Assembly (NCBI RefSeq): GCF_001431725.1
Contig: NZ_CP013106.1
Location: 62,001-126,000, forward strand
From: Halomonas huangheensis
Lineage (GTDB): Bacteria; Pseudomonadota; Gammaproteobacteria; Pseudomonadales; Halomonadaceae
Length of the DNA: 64,000 bases
Direction: 5' to 3'
In this document: positions 8,818-17,648 of the stretch, piece after piece
Layout: each line of letters opens with the position of its first letter
Numbering within the stretch: position 1 is the first letter of the stretch
Translations under genes and position numbers: made by a program
The notes under the pieces: model-generated
Told to the model about the DNA's origin: nothing
The model's input: the letters and a program-made list of their open reading frames with translations, nothing else
The model's database searches: none

Positions 8818-9780
8818 ATGAGCAACCGCCCCCTGCGTGTTGGCGTGGTGATGGACTCCATCACCGAGCTGACCTACAAGAAAGATACTAGCCTTGCCAT
8901 GCTGTGGTCCGCCCAGGATCGCGGCTGGGAACTTACCTATATGGAACAGGAAGACCTGTTCCTCAAGGATGGCCGCGCTTATGCTCGCCAGCGGCCGCTC
9001 AAGGTGCATCGCAATCCCGAGCATTGGTTCGACCTTGGTGATGAGCAAAGCCGCCCGCTGGCCGAGCTGGATGTGGTCCTGATGCGCAAGGATCCGCCAG
9101 TGGATGGCCACTTTCTCAATGCCGTTCACCTGCTGGCGTTTGCCGAGCGTGAAGGCGTGTTGGTGGTCAACCCGACCCGGGCGCTGTTTGAGTGCAACGA
9201 GAAACTGTTCGCTCAGCAGTTCCCGCAGTGCTGCGCACCGACCTTGGTGTCATGCCGCGATGCCGAGATTCGTGCCTTCCAGGCTGAGCATGGCGACGTC
9301 ATTCTCAAGCCACTGGACGGTATGGGCGGTAGTGGCATCTTCCATATCGGCCCCGAGGGCCGCAATCTGGGCGCGGTGATCGAGACCCTGACCGAACGTG
9401 GCCAGCGTCAGATCATGGCCCAGCGCTATCTGCCCGAGATCAAGGACGGTGATACCCGCATCCTGCTGGTCGATGGTGAGCCGGTGCCCTATGGTCTGGC
9501 GCGGATCCCCTCCGCGGGTGAAACTCGTGGCAATCTTGCTGCCGGTGGCCGTGGCGTCAGCCGCGAGCTGACGGATCGCGATTACTGGTTGGTCGAGCAG
9601 GTGCAGCCGATGATTCGTGACAAGGGCCTGATGTTTGTTGGCCTTGATGTGATCGGTGACTATATCACCGAGATCAATGTCACCAGCCCGACCTGTGTCC
9701 GCGAAATCGATGATCAACGTGGCACCGATATCGCTGGTCAGTTGATGGATTCCATCGAGCGACGCCTTGCCAGCCGCTGA
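8818..9780 (+). CDS. gshB: Glutathione synthetase
   Basis: 320 residues from ATG 8818, close to the E. coli length; ATG 8797 is possible but has no SD. It ligates gamma-glutamylcysteine and glycine with ATP. The prokaryotic GshB N-terminal domain begins GVVMDSI and continues DTSLAMLWSAQDRGW. The ATP-grasp core includes ILKPLDGMGGSGIF and the C-terminal EINVTSPTCVREID. The order gshB-yqgE-ruvX is conserved in gammaproteobacteria, which supports the call. Confidence 0.96.
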   Translation: MSNRPLRVGVVMDSITELTYKKDTSLAMLWSAQDRGWELTYMEQEDLFLKDGRAYARQRPLKVHRNPEHWFDLGDEQSRPLAELDVVLMRKDPPVDGHFLNAVHLLAFAEREGVLVVNPTRALFECNEKLFAQQFPQCCAPTLVSCRDAEIRAFQAEHGDVILKPLDGMGGSGIFHIGPEGRNLGAVIETLTERGQRQIMAQRYLPEIKDGDTRILLVDGEPVPYGLARIPSAGETRGNLAAGGRGVSRELTDRDYWLVEQVQPMIRDKGLMFVGLDVIGDYITEINVTSPTCVREIDDQRGTDIAGQLMDSIERRLASR

Positions 9781-9881
9781 GGGTATCGACTGGTGATGGT
9801 ACAATGTAGGTAATACGCTGGGGCCGTTGACTGGTTCCAGCCATGAACCATTACTGCGTGCCAACACCGCCCGGGAGTCAC

Positions 9882-10439
9882 ATGCAAAGTTTGAGAAATC
9901 ACTTCTTGATGGCGATGCCGCACCTCGAGGACCCGAATTTCGCCGGCACCCTGAGTTATCTGTGTGACCATGATGCCAAGGGCACCATGGGCGTCATCGT
10001 CAACAAGCCTACCGATCTGACCCTCGAGGCATTATTCGAGCAACTCGAGATCGAGGCCGTTGACGGTCCCAATCGCCTGGCACCGGTATATTTCGGCGGC
10101 CCGGTGCACAAGGACCGCGGCTTTATCCTGCATTACGGGCAAGCCGATGAGTGGGATTCCAGCCTGCAGGTGACGGAAGAGCTGGCGCTGACCACCTCGA
10201 TGGACATGATGCAGGCACTGGCCCGTGGTGAGGGGCCTGAGCAGTTCATCGTCTGCCTCGGCTGCGCCGGCTGGGAGTCCGGTCAGTTGGAGAATGAACT
10301 GATGGACAATGCCTGGCTGACGGTCGAGGGCCGCCCCGCAGTGCTGTTCGATACTCCGCCCGAGCAACGTCTGACTGCCAGTGCCGGTCTGCTGGGGGTG
10401 GATCTGAACCTGATGACGCGTGAAGCTGGTCACGGTTGA
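9882..10439 (+). CDS. yqgE: UPF0301/YqgE (AlgH) family protein
   Basis: 185 residues from ATG 9882, matching the family length; CGGGAG precedes it by about 6 bases, and ATG 9843 is a less likely extension. Signature segments are HFLMAMPHLEDPNFAGTL near the start, GVIVNKPTD, and FGGPVHKDRGFILH. The biochemical role is unsettled; AlgH was named for alginate regulation in Pseudomonas. It sits between gshB and ruvX. Confidence 0.95.
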   Translation: MQSLRNHFLMAMPHLEDPNFAGTLSYLCDHDAKGTMGVIVNKPTDLTLEALFEQLEIEAVDGPNRLAPVYFGGPVHKDRGFILHYGQADEWDSSLQVTEELALTTSMDMMQALARGEGPEQFIVCLGCAGWESGQLENELMDNAWLTVEGRPAVLFDTPPEQRLTASAGLLGVDLNLMTREAGHG

Positions 10440-10441
10440 GT

Positions 10442-10888
10442 ATGAACAGGCAGGGTGAAAGGCTGATTCTGGCCTTCGACTTCGGTACTCGACGTATCGG
10501 CGTCTCGGTTGGCAACGAGTTGCTGCGTAGTGCCCGCGAGTTGCCGCCGTTTCCTGCGCGTGATGGCATCCCCGACTGGGATGCCATTACCGCGCTGGTC
10601 GACGAGTGGCAGCCGGATCTGTTTATCGTCGGACTGCCCCTCAATATGGACGATAGTGAAAGCGAGATGAGTACCCGCGCGCGCAAGTTCGGCAAGCGGC
10701 TGTATGGTCGTTATGGCAAACCCTGCGAGATGTTCGACGAGCGCGGCACTACCCGTGAGGCCAAGAACATTGCCCGCGACCAGGGCCATGGCGGCAACTA
10801 CCGCAAGGAAAGCGTCGATGGCATTGCCGCGGTGTTGATTCTCGAAGGCTGGTTCGCGCAGCAGGAAGGGCTGTCGGCACGACTGTAG
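10442..10888 (+). CDS. ruvX: Holliday junction resolvase-like nuclease RuvX/YqgF
   Basis: 148 residues from ATG 10442, two bases after the yqgE stop; an overlapping in-frame TTG at 10436 is an alternative. It has an RNase H-like fold with LAFDFGTRRIGVSVGN at the N-terminus, VGLPLNMDD in the middle and the C-terminal VDGIAAVLILEGW. The family acts in processing the 5' end of pre-16S rRNA and has been proposed as a Holliday junction resolvase. The acidic residues D of AFDFG and D of SVDG are present. Confidence 0.95.
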   Translation: MNRQGERLILAFDFGTRRIGVSVGNELLRSARELPPFPARDGIPDWDAITALVDEWQPDLFIVGLPLNMDDSESEMSTRARKFGKRLYGRYGKPCEMFDERGTTREAKNIARDQGHGGNYRKESVDGIAAVLILEGWFAQQEGLSARL

Positions 10889-10908
10889 CCTTGTTCCTGT
10901 TGACAACA

Positions 10909-10936
10909 AATCGCCCGGGCATCTGCCCGGGCGATT
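10909..10936. terminator. Bidirectional hairpin between ruvX and the permease
   Basis: A 13-bp perfect inverted repeat (AATCGCCCGGGCA at 10909-10921, its complement at 10924-10936) has a 2-nt centre. It lies between convergent genes. Neither side has a long T tract; reading leftward the next bases are TTGTTGTC. Confidence 0.7.
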
Positions 10937-10979
10937 GCGTATGGAATATCTGTCAGGTGCGAGGCTTGACCTTACAGAT

Positions 10980-12302
10980 TCAGCTTTCCAGGCTTAATTC
11001 TGGAGTCGGACGTTGGAAGCCGCGGGTCAGCCACAGAAGCCATAGCAGTCCGCAGGCCAGCCAGATGCTACCCAGTGTGATGGCTCGGGCATCGAGGCTG
11101 GCCAGCAGCCACAGGATCGCGGCGAGTCCCAGCAGCGGGGCGATCAGGAAGCGCAGGGTATCGCCGACGCCGCGACGCTGGCCGCGCACATAGTAGTGAG
11201 CAATCACTGCAACATTGACCATGGCGAAGGCGAGAAAGGCGCCGAAGTTGATGAAGGAGGCTGCGGACAGTACGTCGAGCTTAAGTGCCAGCAGCGCGAC
11301 GACGGCACTCAGCAGCAACCCACCTACTGGCGTACCATAGCGCCCCAGACGGCCCAGCAGGCGCTTGGGCAGCACACCATCGCGGCCCATGGCATACAGC
11401 AGTCGTGCGCCACTCGCCTGAGCGGCGATGCCCGAGGCGAACTGGCCTACCACCAGACCGATCAGGAAGATCGAGACGAAGATATCACCGCCGATGTTGC
11501 GCGCAATTTCGTAGGCGGCGGCATCGGGGTTGGCGAAGTCATATCCTGGTGAGGCCAGTTGCACGAAGTACGATACGATCACGAAGATCAGCCCGCCCAG
11601 CAGGGTAATCAACAGGATGGCACGGGGCATGGTGCGTTGCGGGTTGCGGGTCTCCTCGGTCAGGGTTGTCACCGCATCGAAGCCGAGAAACGAATAGCAG
11701 GCCACAGCGGCACCGGCCATCAGCAGGGGCAGCGAGCTGGACGCCTGATTGCCGATGAAAGGTGTCAGACTCCACAGCGGCTGGCTGGCATCGCCCAGTA
11801 CATAGTGCGCGGCCAGCGCCACGAAGGCTGCAATCACCAGTACCTGAACCAACATCATCACGCTGTTGATGGTGCTGGCCAGTCTCAGACCGATGATGTT
11901 GATCAGCGTGGTCAAGCCGATGAAGGCGAACAGCCAGGCCCAGACTGGAATCTCCGGGAAGGCCGAATTGAGATAGGCGGCGCCGATCAGCCAGATCACC
12001 ATTGGCAGGAATAGGTAATCGAGCAGAATGGCCCAGCCGGCAATGAAGCCCAGGCGGTCGTCGATGGCATGACGGACATAGGCGTAGGCCGAGCCTGCGA
12101 CCGGCAGGGCACTGGCCATGCGTCCATAGCTGTGGGCGGTGAACAGCATGGCGACCAGCGCCGCGAGATAGGCGCCGGATACCGCACCTTCGGTGACTAC
12201 CGCCAGCACACCGAAGGTGCCGAGAACGATGATCGGGGTCATGTAGGCCAGGCCGAACAGCACAACCTGGCCAAGCGAAAGCATTGGCTTGGGATGGGAC
12301 AT
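10980..12302 (-). CDS. APC superfamily amino acid/polyamine permease
   Basis: 440 residues with about twelve membrane segments. The first carries the APC signature GLAYMTPIIVLGTFG, followed by AGSAYAYVRHAI and the cytoplasmic FLGFDAVTTLTEETRNPQRTMP hallmark of the family. It resembles the PuuP-type putrescine importer branch, but the substrate cannot be fixed from sequence. It lies 114 bp downstream of a nitrilase-family gene on the same strand, so the two may act on the same amine or amide. A hairpin follows the stop. Confidence 0.87.
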   Translation of the reverse strand: MSHPKPMLSLGQVVLFGLAYMTPIIVLGTFGVLAVVTEGAVSGAYLAALVAMLFTAHSYGRMASALPVAGSAYAYVRHAIDDRLGFIAGWAILLDYLFLPMVIWLIGAAYLNSAFPEIPVWAWLFAFIGLTTLINIIGLRLASTINSVMMLVQVLVIAAFVALAAHYVLGDASQPLWSLTPFIGNQASSSLPLLMAGAAVACYSFLGFDAVTTLTEETRNPQRTMPRAILLITLLGGLIFVIVSYFVQLASPGYDFANPDAAAYEIARNIGGDIFVSIFLIGLVVGQFASGIAAQASGARLLYAMGRDGVLPKRLLGRLGRYGTPVGGLLLSAVVALLALKLDVLSAASFINFGAFLAFAMVNVAVIAHYYVRGQRRGVGDTLRFLIAPLLGLAAILWLLASLDARAITLGSIWLACGLLWLLWLTRGFQRPTPELSLES

Positions 12303-12416
12303 GATATGCCTCGTGATTATTGTTGGTTACCGAGGGCCGGACACCCGTGCACAGGCACCGGGCAGGGCCTCCGGTTCAGGGGAATGGCAGGCTGTGCTGC
12401 CGCGATGGCGCCGGGC

Positions 12417-13241
12417 TCAGGGCGCGTCGTCGGGGAATACCCAGCGTCGTCCGTGGTCGGTGTCGACCGCACGTCCATGCAGGCGCAGCCGCTGATCGGC
12501 CAGGTAGTCGTAATCGCGTCGTGCCTGCGGCAGCAGGGTGGGGTCGAGTTCGACGATATGCACGCCATGCTTGCGGTCGGCACGGAACAGGGTATCGCCC
12601 GAGGGAGAGAACAGGGCGCTCTCACCGGCAAACTGGAAGCCGACTCCATCACCACAACGGTTGGTCATGGCCAGAAAGGCCTGATTGTCCTGGGCGCGCA
12701 CCTGGGCGGCACGAGCATGCACCGGACCATAGGGGTCCATATTGCCGTTGGTGACGACCATCAGGTCGACCCCCAGCAGCCCGAGGGCACGTGAGGTTTC
12801 GGGGAACTCGATGTCGTAGCAGATCATCAGGCCGATATTGAGACCGCGCCATGGGATAGCACCCATCGACATACCGGGCTTGACCAGGTCCCGTTCGTCC
12901 GGCCACAGGTGGGTCTTGCTGTAGCGCAGAGCGAGTCCCTGTTCTGGGGTGATCAGCGCGGTGGTATTGAAGACGCCTTCGCTGGTCTGTTCGAGAAAGC
13001 CGATGGCCAGGGCGCAGTCATGCTGACGGCTGGCTTCGATCAAGCGGTGAATCTCTTCGCCATCGGCGTGCAGTGCACGATCCTCGACATGGCCGGGCTC
13101 GGCGAAACCAGTCAGGTGGGTTTCAGGAAAGATGATCAGCTCGACCTTGTCACCGTGGGTGGCAATGGTCTCCAGCGTGATCGCCAGGTTGGTGTCGATG
13201 TCACCCTCGACGCAGGGCAATTGGGCGAGTGCGATATGCAT
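12417..13241 (-). CDS. Carbon-nitrogen hydrolase (nitrilase superfamily)
   Basis: 274 residues. The catalytic triad is complete: Glu in FPETHLTGF (near residue 40), Lys in YSKTHLWPDE (near 110) and Cys in MICYDIEFPE (near 143). The family hydrolyses linear amides or carbamoyl groups in the cytoplasm; relatives include 5-aminovaleramidase and N-carbamoylputrescine amidase. CGGAG precedes the ATG. Its neighbours, an APC permease downstream and a divergent LuxR regulator, suggest a small inducible amide/amine utilisation unit. Specificity is unassigned. Confidence 0.88.
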   Translation of the reverse strand: MHIALAQLPCVEGDIDTNLAITLETIATHGDKVELIIFPETHLTGFAEPGHVEDRALHADGEEIHRLIEASRQHDCALAIGFLEQTSEGVFNTTALITPEQGLALRYSKTHLWPDERDLVKPGMSMGAIPWRGLNIGLMICYDIEFPETSRALGLLGVDLMVVTNGNMDPYGPVHARAAQVRAQDNQAFLAMTNRCGDGVGFQFAGESALFSPSGDTLFRADRKHGVHIVELDPTLLPQARRDYDYLADQRLRLHGRAVDTDHGRRWVFPDDAP

Positions 13242-13367
13242 ATGGGCTCCGCAGTCTTCCTGATTATCGATATTGATGGGAAGCTGTATGGTCAGTATCC
13301 GTTATTCTGAACGCCTGCCAATTCCATGACAGGGTTACCCCGATAGGGGGCTGGGAGAGTCGAGGTT

Positions 13368-14174
13368 ATGAGCGAAGCATCGCCTCTGGGCGAGACGCAA
13401 TGGCTGGATATCATGGCCTGGCATCGAGATATGGCCGGTCTTCTGGCGCGTCTGGAGGGGGACGATTTCTGGCTGGCGATGTCGCGTCTGTTGGCCCGAC
13501 ATGTGGCATTCAATACCTGGGTGGTGTTGATCTTCCATCATGATCAGCCACCGACCATTCTCGCCGAGAGCGATGAGGATGATGGCGCCGACGAGTCGCT
13601 GTTCCAGGATTATCAGCAGGGGCTCTATCTTCTTGACCCCTTCTATGTGGCGGCGCGCGACAAGGCTTACACAGGGTTGGTGACACTGGATGACGTGGCG
13701 CCACAGTGCTTCACCCAGACTGAGTACTATCAGCGCTACTTCAAGCGCAACATCGTGGCCGATGAGGTACAGCTCAACCAGCCGCTCGATGGGCAGCGGA
13801 CGCTGTGTCTGTCACTGGGCGCTGTCACATCCTTCGATCAGACCGCACTCGGCGTGCTGCAGCTGATTCAGCCGTGGATATGTGAACTGCTGCGGGTGCG
13901 CATGCACTTCGAACAACCGGAAGCCGCTCCCGGTGCACATCCCTGGCATCCGCGCAGCGGAGAGGTGCAGGATACGGCCTCCCAGTTCGGTTTGACCGAT
14001 CGGGAGCGGGAAGTCAGCCAACTGATGCTCGGCGGCAGCTCGACCAAGGAAATTGCCCGCCGCCTGGATATCTCGGTGGAGACCGTGCGGGCCCACAAGA
14101 AACACCTGTACGCCAAGCTGAGCATCAACAGCCAGGCCGAGCTGTTCGCCCGCTTCTGGCAGGACAGGGTCTAG
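13368..14174 (+). CDS. LuxR-family transcriptional regulator
   Basis: 268 residues. The C-terminal 65 residues form the LuxR/FixJ helix-turn-helix: LTDREREVSQLMLGG, then KEIARRLDISVETVRAHKKHLY. The N-terminal ~190 residues do not clearly match the acyl-homoserine-lactone domain or a receiver domain and may sense a small molecule. It is divergent from the nitrilase/permease pair with a 126-bp shared control region, so it probably regulates that pair. Confidence 0.88.
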   Translation: MSEASPLGETQWLDIMAWHRDMAGLLARLEGDDFWLAMSRLLARHVAFNTWVVLIFHHDQPPTILAESDEDDGADESLFQDYQQGLYLLDPFYVAARDKAYTGLVTLDDVAPQCFTQTEYYQRYFKRNIVADEVQLNQPLDGQRTLCLSLGAVTSFDQTALGVLQLIQPWICELLRVRMHFEQPEAAPGAHPWHPRSGEVQDTASQFGLTDREREVSQLMLGGSSTKEIARRLDISVETVRAHKKHLYAKLSINSQAELFARFWQDRV

Positions 14175-14200
14175 CGGGAACCGTCGCTCGGTGCTGCTGT

Positions 14201-14340
14201 TCAACCCACCAACGGGTGCTGGAGACCATCCACCCACAGCTGACTGGGCCGTACACTGCCCCGGCGCAGGCCGCCGACATCGATCAGTGTCTTGCGTGTC
14301 CAGTCGGCGACCGTGTCGCTGTGCTCCGGGGCTACCTGGT
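14201..14340 (-). pseudogene. Possible 3' remnant of a lost gene behind dctM
   Basis: Directly after the dctM stop, in a different frame, 46 codons stay open and end in TGA at 14201. They translate to plausible protein ending WTRKTLIDVGGLRRG, then VRPSQLWVDGLQHP. Third positions are strongly G/C, as in real genes nearby. No start codon with SD was found; upstream the frame runs into dctM as nonsense. It looks like the C-terminal tail of a deleted enzyme gene. The family was not identified, although the tail faintly recalls DapA-type aldolase C-termini. Confidence 0.45.
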
Positions 14341-15672
14341 CTACAGCATGAACAGCGAAATCGCAGGTACGTAGGTAACCAGCAACAGGCCGAGTAGCGA
14401 TACGATCAGGAACGGCAGCACACCGAGGGCAATTCTGCCGAGTGGCAGTTGCGTGATATTTGCTGCCACGAACAGATTGATGCCCACCGGTGGCGTGATC
14501 AGGCCGATCGACAGGGCCGTCATCAGCGCAACCCCGAACCAGGTGAGATCCAGTCCCAGGCCGGTGACAACCGGCAGAAAGATCGGCAGCGTGATGAACA
14601 TGATGGTAATCGCATCCATGAACATGCCGGCCAGCAGTAGAATCAGCATGATCACCAGAATGATGACCCAACTGCTGTCGCTTATGCTCAGCAGCACATC
14701 GGAGTAACTGCTGACGAGGCCATCCACCACCACGACCCAGCCGAACAGGCTGGCGAAAGCGACCACCAGCATGACCACTGCCGATGCGCTGGCTGACTCG
14801 ACCACACAGCGGAACAGTGACGTGAGCGTCAGCGTTCGATACACAAGAAAGCCGACCCCCATGGCATAGACGGTGGCGACAATGGCGGCCTCCGTTGGCG
14901 TGAACAGCCCGCCATAGATACCGCCCAGAATCACAACGGGCGTCAGCAGTCCCCAGAAGGCCTCCTTGAAGGCATGCTGCAGGCGTTGAACGTAGGGCCG
15001 CGAGTAGTCAATGCCGGCGATTGTCTCGAAGCTTGTTTCATCTGCATTGACGGCATTGCTGTCCTTGTCGCTTTGCGGGAAGAACCTGGCGAAAGGCAAT
15101 GCGCACAGCATGAAGCAGCCAAGAATCAGGCCCGGGACAATCGCCGCAAGAAACAGGTCGGAAATCGATGTTTCAGCAAGGATGCCGTAGATCACCAGGC
15201 CGATGGAGGGTGGAATAATCAGCGATAGCGCCGCCCCGGTACAGACCAGGCCCGCAGCAAAGGGGCGCGGATAGCCATCGGCCACCATGCCGCGAATGAT
15301 AAGTGGACCGATGGCTGCGACCGAAGCCGGACCGGAGCCGCTGACTGCTCCCCAGAATAGGCACACCACTGTCCCCACGAGTCCCATACCACCGGGCAGT
15401 GCGCCAACCAGAGTGCGAAAGAAGTGGATCATCTTGCTGGCGATACCCGTGATGCCCATGATATTGCCGGCCAGAATGAAGAACGGAATCGCCAACAGTG
15501 AATACTTGGCAATGCCCGATACAATCAGGTCTCCGGCAAGGTCGAGGCCGAAGCCCATCTGGTACATGGCTGCCATCGCCGAGAGTGCCAGGCTGAATGC
15601 GACCGGCACTCGCAGGAGCACCAGCCCAAAGAAGATCAGGATCATCAGGGTACCGGAGGAGAGGTCGATCAT
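14341..15672 (-). CDS. TRAP transporter large permease DctM family
   Basis: 443 residues starting at the ATG that overlaps the DctQ stop (ATGA). A longer in-frame start at 15771 lies inside dctQ and adds 33 unrelated residues. About twelve membrane segments are visible. Family motifs present are GSGPASVAAIGPLI, IIPPSIGLVIYG, FTPTEAAIVATVYA and ALSIGLITPPVGINLFVA. It pairs with the next gene and with one or both of the divergent binding proteins. Confidence 0.93.
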   Translation of the reverse strand: MIDLSSGTLMILIFFGLVLLRVPVAFSLALSAMAAMYQMGFGLDLAGDLIVSGIAKYSLLAIPFFILAGNIMGITGIASKMIHFFRTLVGALPGGMGLVGTVVCLFWGAVSGSGPASVAAIGPLIIRGMVADGYPRPFAAGLVCTGAALSLIIPPSIGLVIYGILAETSISDLFLAAIVPGLILGCFMLCALPFARFFPQSDKDSNAVNADETSFETIAGIDYSRPYVQRLQHAFKEAFWGLLTPVVILGGIYGGLFTPTEAAIVATVYAMGVGFLVYRTLTLTSLFRCVVESASASAVVMLVVAFASLFGWVVVVDGLVSSYSDVLLSISDSSWVIILVIMLILLLAGMFMDAITIMFITLPIFLPVVTGLGLDLTWFGVALMTALSIGLITPPVGINLFVAANITQLPLGRIALGVLPFLIVSLLGLLLVTYVPAISLFML

Positions 15673-16145
15673 GATGGCTCTCCGGATTGGCGCAGTTCCA
15701 TGACGGCGAGTTCCACTTGCCGCACGAGCAGCATGATGAAGCCGACCGGCACGACCAGGGTGTAGATCCACTGCGGTACCTGCAAGGCACTGGATACCAC
15801 GCCGCTCTGGTACTGATTGACCAGCAGGTTATATGTGAGCCAGGTGCACAGCGCCAGGCTGATGACAATCAGCGCTGTCGAGAGCACCACCATGCCGCGT
15901 TTCACCGCGGCTGGCATGCATTCATAAAGTGCGGTGACGGCGAGGTGTTGTCCCTTGCGTGCGGCGATGGCTGCGCCAAATACTGTCAACAACACCATAC
16001 CGTTGATCACCAGTTCCTGGCTGGAGGCGAGGGAGAACGTAGTGAGATTGCGGACGACAACGTTGATGAATCCCAGCAGCGTCATGCACAGGAATATGAC
16101 GCCGCAGATGACCTCCTCGAAATGACGCCAGATGTACTTGGTCAT
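15669..16145 (-). CDS. TRAP transporter small permease DctQ family
   Basis: 158 residues from ATG 16145, where GAGGAC lies upstream; GTG 16169 would add eight residues. Four membrane segments and the ASSQELVINGMVLLTVFGAAIAA region are typical. It is co-transcribed with dctM by ATGA overlap and follows the binding-protein gene at 16237 by 91 bp. Confidence 0.9.
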   Translation of the reverse strand: MTKYIWRHFEEVICGVIFLCMTLLGFINVVVRNLTTFSLASSQELVINGMVLLTVFGAAIAARKGQHLAVTALYECMPAAVKRGMVVLSTALIVISLALCTWLTYNLLVNQYQSGVVSSALQVPQWIYTLVVPVGFIMLLVRQVELAVMELRQSGEPS

Positions 16146-16236
16146 GTATCTGTCCTCATGCCAGCTCACTGGCGTAGGTGGGTTCAGTCGATAGGCGCGC
16201 GAAGCGAGAGCACTTTTTCAGCAGATGGTGGCTCGA

Positions 16237-17238
16237 TCAATTGGCTAAGCTGTTGGCGCTGTCTTCGAAAGCCTTCACCAGATCTTCGCCGACCTTGCTG
16301 GCCCAGCTGTCGTATACGGACTGAGTGGCTTCGCGGAATGCCTGCAATTGCGCATCATCGAGAGTCGAGATCTGCATGCCATTCTCGGCGAGGGTCTCAA
16401 TGCCGTTTTCAGTCGCCTCGCGAGCGACATCCCTCTGATACTGCATCGCCTGATCGGCCGCGCTCTGGACCATTGACTGGGTGGTGTCGTCCCACGAATC
16501 CCAGAGTTGCTTGCTGACGCCGACGAAGATCGGGTCATAGGAGTAATGCCACTCAGTGAGGTAATCCTGAACCTCATAGATACGTTGCGGCACGATGATC
16601 GAACCGATGGGGTTTTCCTGGCCATCCACAACGCCCTGCTGCAGCGACGAGAACGTCTCGGTCCACTGGATCTGCTGAGGATTGGCGCCGAGTGCATTGA
16701 ACACGTCGATGTACATCGGGCCGGCGACACGAACCTTCATGCCCGCCAGATCGTCGGGAGCTTCAACGGGTCTGGCGCTGTTGGTCAGTTCGCGAAACCC
16801 GTTCTCCCCCCACGCCAATATCTTGATGCCATGCTCTTCAGCAATCTCCTTCATGCGCTCGCCAGGCGCTCCCTGTATCGCCGTATCAACCTGCTCATAG
16901 TTGCTGAACAGGTAAGGCAGCGAGAAGACGGCCATCTCTGGAATCAGTGGTGTGACATTGATGGCGGACGTGATGACGAAGTCGATATTGCCTCGCCCGA
17001 CCATCTCCGACTGCTTCATCTGGTCGCCGCCGGCGAGCACCGCGTTGGGAAAGATCTTGATCGAGAGTTCGCCATCCGACTGTTCGTCGAGGAGGTCACG
17101 AAACCGCTCGGCACCCTGCTGCCAGCTGGTGGTATCCGATGTGTTGTGTGTCAGTCGGTAGGTGTCGGCATAGGCGGCGGTTGATATGGATGTTGCAACG
17201 GCCAGAGCAATGGTAGGGATCACTTTCCTGTAGTTCAT
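16237..17238 (-). CDS. TRAP transporter substrate-binding protein DctP family (copy A)
   Basis: 333 residues with a signal peptide ending near AAYA-DT. It has the family Arg segment MKVRVAGPMYIDVFNALG and VDGQENPIGSI. It is first in a minus-strand operon with DctQ and DctM. It is closely related to the divergent binding protein at 17649: the stretch from GANPQQIQWTETFSS through YEVQDYLT is identical by eye. A 15-bp palindrome lies 35 bp upstream of its start. The ligand is unknown, probably an organic acid consistent with the neighbouring CoA ligase. Confidence 0.92.
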   Translation of the reverse strand: MNYRKVIPTIALAVATSISTAAYADTYRLTHNTSDTTSWQQGAERFRDLLDEQSDGELSIKIFPNAVLAGGDQMKQSEMVGRGNIDFVITSAINVTPLIPEMAVFSLPYLFSNYEQVDTAIQGAPGERMKEIAEEHGIKILAWGENGFRELTNSARPVEAPDDLAGMKVRVAGPMYIDVFNALGANPQQIQWTETFSSLQQGVVDGQENPIGSIIVPQRIYEVQDYLTEWHYSYDPIFVGVSKQLWDSWDDTTQSMVQSAADQAMQYQRDVAREATENGIETLAENGMQISTLDDAQLQAFREATQSVYDSWASKVGEDLVKAFEDSANSLAN

Positions 17239-17648
17239 GGAATTTCTCTTGTTGGTTTGGGAATGCCATGAGTTCCACTAAGTGGAATATTGTTTTCTAT
17301 TTTTCTGGATTGAGAATGACGTAGCTGATTTCTTCAGACCATAAGACAAAGGTTGTAGTCGGTGGGTTCACTCTGTTCAAAAAAGAGATTTTGGGTTTTA
17401 TTTAATAAAAAAATTAATAAAATCAATTAATTGATATTAAGATGTTATGTCGAGAGATAATTGATCCATGAGTGTCCCTGTGCCTGGTCGCGCGGCTTTT
17501 GGTCCTGAGAAGAGAGCTGGTTTTCGTATTATTATATGGAACGTTTGTCTTTAGTTGTATTGATGGATTACCTCCGGCGCGCCCACACTCGCCCTCGACC
17601 CTGGTGCAGGGCCGGGGGTTTCCTCTCCTTTCAGTGATCGAGGTGTAT
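17239..17648. promoter_or_regulatory. AT-rich divergent control region between the two binding-protein genes
   Basis: 410 bp without a credible gene. It contains a 15-bp palindrome at 17273-17287 and a very AT-rich core around 17395-17445 that contrasts with the GC-rich surroundings. An in-frame extension of the right-hand gene back to 17472 is open but lacks an SD and does not look like protein, so it was not used. Both binding-protein promoters must lie here. Confidence 0.6.
17273..17287. promoter_or_regulatory. Candidate IclR operator TTCCA-N5-TGGAA (site 1)
   Basis: The 15-bp sequence TTCCACTAAGTGGAA is a 7-bp inverted repeat around one base. It shares TTCCA-N5-TGGAA with the sites at 20391 and 20489 that flank the local IclR gene. 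It lies 35 bp upstream of the binding-protein start at 17238. Confidence 0.6.

Noticed and set aside
17472..17648. An N-terminal extension of the right-hand DctP protein.
   Set aside because: The extension is not signal-like, lacks an SD, and the true signal peptide begins at 17649.
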